The position numbers were made by a program, and so were the translations under genes. This document shows positions 52,863 to 61,849 of a stretch of DNA of 64,000 nucleotides, piece after piece. Every line of letters starts with the position of its first letter. Position 1 is the first letter of the stretch. Source of the stretch: Linanthus parryae. Taxonomy: Eukaryota > Streptophyta > Magnoliopsida > Ericales > Polemoniaceae. The notes under the pieces were generated by a model, which worked only from the letters and a program-made list of their open reading frames with translations, made no database searches and was not told the DNA's origin. The stretch is from NCBI GenBank assembly GCA_023055425.1, contig JALGPY010000008.1, positions 22,913,359 to 22,977,358 of the forward strand. Direction: 5' to 3'.

Positions 52863-55475
52863 ATGTCTCAGGAGGATGATGTCAGTAACCGATCGCCTTC
52901 CACCGAAACTCCCTCGGGAGACGAGACCCGCCGTACTCCAACGACCCCCGGCGAGGCACCGACGTTAGAGTCTTTGGATGCCACTGTCCAAAGTCAGGCG
53001 AAAGCTCTCAAGGCCCAATCTGCGCAATTAGAACAAATCTTGGCCGTTCTTGGTACCCTTGCGCCAAATCCTCCGCCAGCCACCGCTATCCCTCAGGGAG
53101 GAGGAACCCCTACCGCTCCAGGATTGGGAGTGTCAGCCACACCTCCCAACCCTCATCTGCAGACTCCACCGTCAGCTACGCAGCTGCCTTCGGTTCAAGG
53201 ATCAACGGCACAGATGCTGCCTCCTGCTGCTCACGCTCCTCAGCCGTCCGCTTTGGCGTCCAACCCAACTCTGCAGTACCCTTTGCCTCCCCCAACGATG
53301 ATCTGGGGAAATGCGGGTAGTCAATATGCTCCCAATCCTCCGGCGGCGTATGTGTCACCACCACCTACGGCAACCCCTCCGTCAACTACCGAGGGGAGCA
53401 TTCCAGAATGCATGACGTCTTTGCAGAAACGCGTGGACACTATCCTGGCTCATCAGTCATTCGCGGATACCATTATCCCGAAGTTAGACAACGATCCACC
53501 CATTCCACGAGAGATCTATCTCATGCCTAACCCGGCGGGGTACAAGGCTCCTAAATGGGATAAGTTCGAGGATGTCAACGGAAACGCTCACGAGCATGTC
53601 ATGCGTTTCATTGATGTCATGGGTCCATACGGAGCTGATCCTAAACTACTGATGCGAGAGTTCCCAAAATCTCTTGGGAACGTAGCATACAAATGGTACC
53701 GAACATTGGAGGCCGGATCCGTGAAGACTTGGGACGACATGGTCCAGAAGTTCTATACCAAGTTCTTCCAGATGGAAGAAAAGGTAACGATGATCCATCT
53801 CTCGCGGATGTACCAGAAGCGCGAAGAGGACGGAATCACCTTCATTAAGAAATTCAGGGCGAAATCCTTGGAGTGCAAAGATCCAATGCCCGAAAGCCGT
53901 CTCGTAGAGATATGCCTGCAATGCATGCGAGATGAATACAAAGGTATGCTCATCAATCTGCAAACACCTACGTTTTCGAAGCTAATCGAATGCACGAAGA
54001 ACATCGAGCCCATAGTCGAGAGACAGAAGAAGAAGAGCGCTCCAGAGCGACCTGCGAGCGGCACCACTTACAAGATCGGAAGGTTTAGCTACAAGCGGGG
54101 ACGCGAAGCTGAGGTCAATACAGTTTCACCCCAGAAACAAGCGAAGGTTGCGAACTTCGATGTACCGCCCCTGCCATGCTCGGTAGAGGAAGCAAGTGAC
54201 CTCTGCAGACAGTGGCGCAAGGACGGCGTCCTGCCACCGCTCGAGAAAACACCCTCCAAGGAGATGGTGAGGGACCCTAAGTGGTGTGAGTACCACGGCA
54301 AGGTCATGCATCCCACCGCCGAGTGCAAGAAACTCAGGTTCGCGTTCGATCAGAAGATGAAGAACGGCGAGCTCATCGTCAGCGACCACCGGAAGGACGT
54401 GCGCAACAACCCGCTTCCCGCGCATGCGGAACCGGGCTCGAAGGGCAAAGAGGTCGCTATGATCTCGATTGTCGACTTGGAAGAAGTCGCAGAGGATGGC
54501 CTGCCCATCGTTGCCGAGGTTCATGAAGACGAAGACTATAGCATGGACACAGAGGATGAACGTGCCGACCGCATGAAAGGGTCGCATGGCTTCAACAAAT
54601 TCTTCGATGAAATGAATTTCTCCGAGAAGTGCCGAACTGATATGACAAAAGCGATTTTGAGAATAGCAGAGGACTACGAGGAGGACCTTGTAGTCTCCAA
54701 CGGGAAAGTCATCAGGGCATCCCGCTCTATGGAAAAGATTATGACCTTTTCTGCCAGCGACAAAAAGACGGATGCGAGTCACCAAAGACCTCTGTACGTG
54801 ACCGCCATCATCAATGGCGTCGAGTTCAAACGAGCGTTCGTCGATGGAGGAGCAGCGGTCAACGTCGTTCCGCTCCACACACTGAGGCTAGCAGGGATTC
54901 CCGAACATAAGGTAGTCAGACGTCCATCTCCGCTGGTGGGATTCGGAAGCGACTCTAGAATGACAATCGGATGGATCCGCCTGGGCGTTCAGATTGGCAA
55001 AATCAAGTGCTCAGCAAAGTTCTATGTCATAGACGCGAACACCACATACCACATGATTGTAGGTCGAGCCTGGATTCATCGCTTCGACGCAGTCCCTTCG
55101 ACGGCTCACCAGGTTATGAAAGCCATCTGGAACGACAGAATAGTCGAGATACCGGCTTCAACAAACCCGTTCAACTTGGACGAAGCACATCTCAGTGAGG
55201 CGGTATGGTTCACTGAAATGGCAGATGAGCAAACACCCGGACCATTCAACCCTACTCCTTTGCCTCTCTGGGAGGACATCAAGGACCAATCGCCTGCAGG
55301 GGTAATGGTGACGAGGGACGATGACAAGGAAAAGCCGCCTACACGCGAAGAGGCGCCGCGTATCGCATATCATCGGAAGAACGTGTACACTCTGAAGAGG
55401 ATCGCAAAGCATGACCCCAAGGGCAAGGAGATAGAGAGCTTCTACGCCAATGGGAAGAAATGCTACCGCATATGA
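52863..55475 (+). CDS. gypsy gag-protease polyprotein
   Basis: 870 codons from ATG 52863 (context ACCATGT) to TGA 55473-55475. Residues 1-200 are Pro/Thr/Ala-rich. The gag domain is at about 210-380 (VNGNAHEHVMRFIDVMGPYG, KWYRTLEAGSVKTWDDMVQK). A Cys/His knuckle, CEYHGKVMHPTAEC, is near 473. The protease is at about 640-740 with AFVDGGAAVNVVP and IVGRAWIHRF; the active-site triplet is DGG instead of the usual DSG/DTG. The frame is intact, so gag-PR could still be made. The reading frame past the TGA is the same as that of RT. Confidence 0.88.
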   Translation: MSQEDDVSNRSPSTETPSGDETRRTPTTPGEAPTLESLDATVQSQAKALKAQSAQLEQILAVLGTLAPNPPPATAIPQGGGTPTAPGLGVSATPPNPHLQTPPSATQLPSVQGSTAQMLPPAAHAPQPSALASNPTLQYPLPPPTMIWGNAGSQYAPNPPAAYVSPPPTATPPSTTEGSIPECMTSLQKRVDTILAHQSFADTIIPKLDNDPPIPREIYLMPNPAGYKAPKWDKFEDVNGNAHEHVMRFIDVMGPYGADPKLLMREFPKSLGNVAYKWYRTLEAGSVKTWDDMVQKFYTKFFQMEEKVTMIHLSRMYQKREEDGITFIKKFRAKSLECKDPMPESRLVEICLQCMRDEYKGMLINLQTPTFSKLIECTKNIEPIVERQKKKSAPERPASGTTYKIGRFSYKRGREAEVNTVSPQKQAKVANFDVPPLPCSVEEASDLCRQWRKDGVLPPLEKTPSKEMVRDPKWCEYHGKVMHPTAECKKLRFAFDQKMKNGELIVSDHRKDVRNNPLPAHAEPGSKGKEVAMISIVDLEEVAEDGLPIVAEVHEDEDYSMDTEDERADRMKGSHGFNKFFDEMNFSEKCRTDMTKAILRIAEDYEEDLVVSNGKVIRASRSMEKIMTFSASDKKTDASHQRPLYVTAIINGVEFKRAFVDGGAAVNVVPLHTLRLAGIPEHKVVRRPSPLVGFGSDSRMTIGWIRLGVQIGKIKCSAKFYVIDANTTYHMIVGRAWIHRFDAVPSTAHQVMKAIWNDRIVEIPASTNPFNLDEAHLSEAVWFTEMADEQTPGPFNPTPLPLWEDIKDQSPAGVMVTRDDDKEKPPTREEAPRIAYHRKNVYTLKRIAKHDPKGKEIESFYANGKKCYRI

Positions 55476-56960
55476 AGGTGCGCGGGGATGTCCTCACGCG
55501 GGCATGGGGATATCCCTGGGCAAATCAATCAAATCGAGCAAATTGCGCTGACAGAAGAGCCAACACAAAGCATTCCAGATGAGAAACTCAAAGAAGCGCC
55601 TGAATGCATGGAAGACAGGCCAAGACCGCAAAAGCAAGAGCTAAAGGAAGTGTTCCTCAGCCCGAACGAGGAAAAGAAAAGGCCAGTCTTCCTGAGCGCG
55701 GATCTCACAAGCGAGGAAGAACAAGGGCTGCTACAGCTCCTAACTGAATACAAGGATGTGTTCGCATGGGAGTATGATGAAATGCCAGGTCTGGATACAA
55801 GCATCACCATGCACCGTTTAGACATCATCCCCGGGTCTAAATCGGTCAAGCAGAGCACGAGAAGCTTCAGGCCGGAGCTTAACGTCAAGATCAAGCAGGA
55901 GATTGTCAAACTCCTAGATGCCAAGTTCATAGAGCCGAATCATCATCCCACATGGCTGGCCAACATCGTGCCAGTGGTGAAGAAGAACGGACAGCTCCGC
56001 ATATGCGTGGACTTCCGAGATCTCAACCGCTTCTGCCCTAAGGACGATTTCCCACTGCCTAACATCGATTTGCTCATCGATTCAACAGCAGGCCATCGCA
56101 TGTTCAGTTTCATGGACGGTTTCAGCGGGTACAATCAAATCAAGATGGATCCCGAAGATGCGCGCAAAACTGCATTCATCACTCCTGTAGGGGTATTCAA
56201 CTACACGGTGATGCCGTTCGGCCTTAAGAACGCGGGCGCGACCTATCAGCGAGCCATGATGGCTCTATTTCACGACATGATGCACAAAGAGGTGGAATTC
56301 TACGTGGATGACCTGGTGGTTAAATCCAAGCACGAAGCAGACCACCTCGCAGACCTGCGAAAGGTGTTCAATAGATGCAGGAGCTTTCAATTGAAAATGA
56401 ACCCCATGAAATGCGCATTTGGGGTAACCTCAGGGAAGTTCTTGGGATGCGTAGTCCATCGCCAAGGGATCGATTCTGACCCTGCGAAAGTATCGGCCAT
56501 AACTGGCATGACGCCGCCCCATAATCAGAGTGCATTGAAGACATTTTTAGGAAAGCTATCCTATCTGCGGAGATTCATCCCAGCAATTGCCGAAATCACA
56601 TGCTGTTTCAGCACTCTTCTCAAGAAGGACGCCGCGTACAACTGGGCTCCGGAGCACGAAACCGCATTCGAAAAGCTGAAGGATTTGCTTACGTCCTCAA
56701 AGATAATGATCGCGCCTCAACTGGGATCACCGCTTCTGCTATACCTGACATCTACAAGGAGATCTATAGGAGCGCTCTTGGCTCAAGAGTATGAAGGCCA
56801 AGAGAGGCCTATCTACTACATCTCCCGCATCGTGCAGCCTGCTGAATCGAGGTACACAGACATCGAACGTCATTGCCTTGCCTTATTCTTTGTGATAGAA
56901 AAGTTGAAGCACTATTTTGCATCACACAAAGTAGTAGTGGTCACCAAGAGCGACCCATAA
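55476..56960 (+). pseudogene. gypsy reverse transcriptase and RNase H
   Basis: In the same frame as gag-protease, beginning right after its TGA. RT: LRICVDFRDLNRFCPKDDFP, MDGFSGYNQIKM, VMPFGLKNAGATYQRAM and FYVDDLVVKSK (catalytic DD). RNase H: LLLYLTSTRRSIGALLAQE and YTDIERHCLALFF. It ends VVVVTKSDP then TAA at 56960, caused by loss of one base in the codon before IRYLLTH, which continues in the next frame. The TGA at 55473 may be a natural gag/pol stop or a mutation. Confidence 0.88.
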
Positions 56961-58888
56961 GATACTTGCTAACTCACACTACTCCGGGAGGAAGACTGGC
57001 GAAATGGTACATGACCATTTCCCAATACGATATCACATGTGTGCGACCACGAGCGATCAAGTCGCAAGCGGTAGCAGAGCTGTTGGCACAGTTCCCCGAT
57101 AACAGCCATGAGCCCGTGATCGAAGAAGAGCTCGAAGGCCCTGAGATCTACGCAATCGACGTGCCCTATTGGACTCTCCACTTCGACGGTTCGTCAACCC
57201 GGAAAGGCGGAGGCATTGGGATAGTCTTGAAAAAGCCAGATGGGGAAGTCATACAGATGTCCGCAAAGCTCAACTTCGCAGTCACAAACAACGAAGCGGA
57301 ATACGAGGCTCTCATTGTGGGGCTCCGTGCGGCGAAAGCTTTGGAAGTAAGCAACTTAACAGTCATGGGAGATTCCAAGCTGATTGTTAAGCAAGCCTCG
57401 GGCGAATATGGTTTGAAGGAGATCAACCTCCTGTCTTATCGCACCGTAGTACAGAAGCTGATGCAACAATTCTGCGATGTGAAGTACGAGCACAAGCCCC
57501 GAGCAGACAACAGGCACGCAGACGCCTTAGCAACTCTGGGGTCTAAGATCAGCATAGACAAGTGCCCCGCAAGGATTTCCATCGAAGTGCGAACATCGTC
57601 GGCATTGACAGAAGATGCGTGCGACGACGAACACATGGATGACGCAGACTGGCGAAAACCAATCTTGCAAGCTATTGCGAAGGGCACCAGCAACGAAAGC
57701 TGGGCACTCACAAAAGGATACTGCATCCACGACAACACCCTTTACTACAAGGGTCCTGGGGGAATACTCATGCGATGTGTCTCCGAGCAAGAGGGACAAC
57801 AGCTGTTAAAAAAGATTCACCAACACGCTTGCGGAGAAAGCGAGGTGTCAATCTACAGAAAGGCTCAGAGATATGGCATTCATTGGCCAGGCATGTCGAC
57901 AGCTGCAGCCCTGATACAAGGGAAGTGCGAAAGTTGTGCACTAATCAAAGATTCTCTACTCGTCGCCTTAATCGATGACGACGCGGACTGGAGGAAGCCA
58001 CTGTTCGATTTCGTCACCCAGGGCATCGTGCCCGAATCGAGAAAGGAAGCCGAAAAATTGAAAAGGAAAGCGTCTCGATATGTGGTACAGGAAAACCTAC
58101 TTTGGCGAAGAGGCCACGAGGGCAACTTGCTGCGATGTCTAGACGACAGAGAAGCACAAGAAGTCATGGACCTTTCTCATCAGGTGGAACATCAAGGAGG
58201 TGCGAAATTATGCAGACAGCTCCTCTCAATCGGATATTTCTGGCCCACGATGGAGGTCGATTGCCGTACCAAAGTGCGACACTGCCAGGAATGCCAATTC
58301 AAAGGGAACCTAGTGCACGCTCCTGCTGTGGATCTACATGCACTAGGGACGCCATGGCCATTTCACACATGGGCTCTGGACTTCATCGGTCCCATCCGAC
58401 CGACGTCGCACGGGAATCATTTCATTCTCACCGCAACTGAGCTGTTCACCAAGTGGGTGGAAGCAATACCACTAAAGACGGCAAATGCGCTGGCCGTGGT
58501 CAACTTTATCCAAGAAAGCATCGTATGCAGGTTCGGAATTCCAAACACCATTCTTTCAGATAACGGTACTCCTTTTGTTAATCGCCAGGTAGCTGCGAAA
58601 TTAGCGGAGTACAATATCAGGCAGATATGTTCTACCCCTTATTACCCAAAGGGAAACGGACAAGCCGAAGCGACTAACAAGACGCTGTTGAGAATATTGA
58701 GCAAGATGGTCGCAGATGACCACAAGAAGTGGGCCGACTCTCTAAGCATAGCTCTGTGGGCCTACAGAACTTCTCCAAGGACACCCACAGGGGCCTCGCC
58801 ATTTCTACTATGTTATGGGGCCGAAGCTGTAGTACCTGCGGAGGTTAGAGTCAATTCGGCAAGGCTGGGCCTTCCATGCACTCTATGA
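56961..58888 (+). pseudogene. gypsy second RNase H (aRNH), duplicated H2C2 and integrase core
   Basis: Continues pol in a shifted frame. The aRNH has its D-E-D-D set in TLHFDGSSTRKGGG, NNEAEYEAL, VMGDSKLIV and NRHADALATL (57175-57530). Two zinc-binding H2C2-type modules follow (57637-57945 and 57974-58305). The integrase core has Asp in WALDFIGP (58379), Asp in LSDNGTPF (58559) and Glu in GQAEATNKT (58667), with the D-x35-E spacing intact. A shift near 58868 ends this frame at TGA 58888. Confidence 0.87.
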
Positions 58889-59213
58889 AAATCAACGCGA
58901 TCATGACTTAGTCTTGCTGGAAGAAAAGCGAGAACAAGCCAAAAGGACTAACAAGCGGTACCAGGAAAGAATCGCTCGCGCCTACAACAAGACAGTCCAG
59001 CGAAGGGATTTCGCAGTCGGAGACTTGGTCTTGCGCGCATCTGACCACTGTATGCGAGAAGCAACTCACCCAAAATTCGCAGCTAATTGGGAAGGACCTT
59101 TCGAAGTCACAGAAGTCTTCGATAGTGGCTACTGCAGCATACGAAGGTTGCATGGCACAACCTCAACTCCGAGTTCAGTCAACATGCGCTGGATCAAGAA
59201 GTACTATCCCTGA
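58889..59213 (+). pseudogene. gypsy integrase C-terminal part
   Basis: In another frame: ALYENQRDHDLVLLEEKREQ, RRDFAVGDLVLRASD, KFAANWEGPFEVTEV, then NMRWIKKYYP and TGA 59211-59213. GD-L-VLR followed by GP(F/Y)-V is the normal gypsy integrase C-terminus (GPY/F module). One base change upstream near 58868 would connect it to the core. Confidence 0.87.
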
Positions 59214-59424
59214 CTTCTCTCATTTCATACGTTCTATGATAACGTTATTTAATGTCTCATGTGGCTACGATTTACGCAATCTCCTCTCCCATATGAGAGG
59301 ATTGTAATATCATCTCTCCCATATGAGAGCGTTGTAATAAAAGAATTCTCCCAAATGAGAAGTTCACATTTCTAGCTGTTTATGTTGCTCCCTTCAGTTT
59401 GTTTTTACTTTTAACAATGGTTTA
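59214..59424. repeat. Downstream region with short palindromic direct repeats
   Basis: CTCTCCCATATGAGAG, itself a palindrome, followed by (GA/CG)TTGTAAT, occurs at about 59281 and 59311. AATAAAAG at 59336 may be a polyadenylation signal. Confidence 0.6.
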
Positions 59425-60350
59425 TTCGCCGCAATAGCAATCAATGCAAATGCGATCCTAATTGATCATCTAAAGCCTATCTCTCACGATAGCAGCCAAT
59501 GCAAATGCGATCTTAATTGATCATCTAAAGCCTATCTCTCACGATAGCAGCCAATGCAAACGCGATCTTAATTGATCATCTAAAGCCTATCTCTCACGAT
59601 AGCAGCCAATGCAAATGCGATCTTAATTGATCATCTAAAGCCTATCTCTCACGATAGCAGCCAATGCAAATGCGATCTTAATTGATCATCTAAAGCCTAT
59701 CTCTCACGATAGCAGCCAATGCAAATGCGATCTTAATTGATCATCTAAAGCCTATCTCTCACGATAGCAGCCAATGCAAATGTGATCTTAAGTGATCATC
59801 TAAGTCTATCTCTTACGATAGCAGCCAATGCAATGCGATCTTAAGTGATCATCTAAGCCTATCTCTCACGATAGCAGCCAATGCAAATGCGATCTTAAGT
59901 GATCATCTAAGCCTATCTCTTACAATAGCAGCCAATGCAATGCGATCCTAATTGATCATATAAGCCTATCTCTTACGATAGCAGCTTGTACAAATGCGAT
60001 CTTAATTGATCATATAAGCCTATCCCTTACGATAGCAGCCTGTCTAAATGCGATCTTAATTGATCACCCAAACCTATCTGCTACGATAGCAACTTATATG
60101 CAAAGTGATTTTAGTTAATCATCTAAGCCTATCTGTTACGATAGCAACTTATATGCAAAGCGATTTTACTTGATCGCTCAAGCCTATCCGTTACGATGGC
60201 AACGCATGCGCAAAATGATCTTATTAGATCTTCTAAAAGTCTATCTGTTGTGATAGCAGCTTATGTGGGAAATGATCCCAATTGATAGCAATTCGCACTA
60301 CTTAACGATCTTAATTGATCTGCTAAAGACTATCTACTACGATAACAACA
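59425..60350. repeat. 55-bp tandem repeat array in the gypsy 3' region, about 16 copies
   Basis: The unit has GCAAATGCGATCTTAATTGA, then TCATCTAAAGCCTATCTCTC and ACGATAGCAGCCAAT. The first six or so copies are almost identical; later copies accumulate substitutions and indels, and past about 60000 only the core (CTATC..TACGATAGCA, GATC) is kept. The homogeneous 5' half and decayed 3' half suggest recent expansion from one side. Confidence 0.93.
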
Positions 60351-61849
60351 TTGTGAAAATGATCCTAAATGATCCACAATGGCCAACCATAAGCCCATCT
60401 GCCGGGATGGCACAGCTGCGAAGATACGATCTCGAACGATCTAGTGAAACACCCGCGAATCAATATATCGCAGATGCGAAACAATTACATAGCACTATGC
60501 AAGGCGAAATATGCCGAAACGCATGCGAAATTGTATTTTGTTGTAAAGAGACAGCAGATAATACAAAAAGCTATTTATCATTACGAGTCAAATGACTTAC
60601 AATTTATCTGTCTAGATAGCAGCTTACAAGCGAAGAGCTCGAATCTAACTACGCAGCCAACATGGCTTACAATACATTCGAAAAGTGGCTGACAAGCCAG
60701 AAAACACACTGCGGGAATTCCGACTAGAAAAGGATGAACCCACCGGTTTCAACACCGGCTATGCAACACGCAGATCTGCGGCCAAAGATCCTTAGCAAAA
60801 GGGATGCTGCCGCGAAGAGATCAGCTTGTCATTCGCTACATCCCTAGCCGTGAAACCTGGGAAACGATACGCCCAGGACCCCAAGGGGTGACAAAAGCCT
60901 CTGTCTGATCAAGGTAGGCGCCGGAGGAGCTTCCTGTTTCGACATATGCTACTCTGCAAAACAGGCGAAGCAGTCATTCCTCTGGTGATGGATTCCTTGT
61001 CATGTTGGACAAGGGCATTGACGAGCACCCTGAGTTCAAGAACGAAGAGGCAAAAAATCCTCCTCCAGGGATGCTGGAGGAGAATTTCGCCGTTCATTAC
61101 GAGACGGTAGCACGATCACTTCGGCGCTGCACCTCACCACGAGGCGGCCGGAAACATGACCTGCACACATAATACACGAAGAAATTTCTTCGAACACATA
61201 TGAGATATTATCTGCATCTTCCTTATGATGGTTATAAAGAGCAATAAGCCTCATAAAGTGGATCTTGGAAACTATTTCTATAGCACAAAGCGCAAACTCA
61301 GGATTCAAAACTTGAAGTATCCATGAATCAACGAAAAACAAGCGTTGAAGCCAGCAGTCGTAAGGACTCACGGCAGAGCACATGTTTGGGATGGAAAACC
61401 CAAATAGCAAAGACAGGGTTTATATAGACCCTGTACAGACTCTTCGGTTGCCTAAGATGAGTCAGCAAAATTCAAAAAGAGGGTAAGTTCAATCACTTAC
61501 GCCTTGAAAAGCGGTAACAATCAATTACCCTACTAAAGGCTACGACGATTCAGTTGCGTATCCTAATAAATGACGGATGGTCATGATTCGGATGGACTTC
61601 CCAACGAAAGCGTGCTCATCTGCCGAGAAATTAGCGCGAAAATCAAGCAGAGAATCAATTGCTGATGTCATAATTGGATATGCACAGAAATATCCAATCA
61701 AATCCCGGAAAAGGGCAAAACGGGAAAATTCATTGTTTTTGTTAAAAAAAAAGGGGGGGAGAAACCCTAGCAACATTACATTAATGTTCAAGACATTACA
61801 TTAATGTTTCAGCTATTTTTCTTGCTATTTTTGTGCAAAATTCGAAAAA
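60351..61849. other. Gypsy internal spacer with a possible minus-strand transcription unit (ATG 61383)
   Basis: No known domain. On the minus strand CTATATAAACC at about 61418-61428 is a good TATA box. About 40 bases on, ATG 61383 opens a 115-codon frame ending at 61036 (MCSAVSPYDCW...EEDFLPLRS). The translated sequence matches no family I know. It might be a short antisense gene of the element or chance. Confidence 0.3.

Noticed and set aside
54126..54878. 250-residue minus-strand open frame inside gypsy gag-protease
   Set aside because: Shadow of the GC-rich sense frame; no domain, and the sense strand has clear gag and protease motifs.
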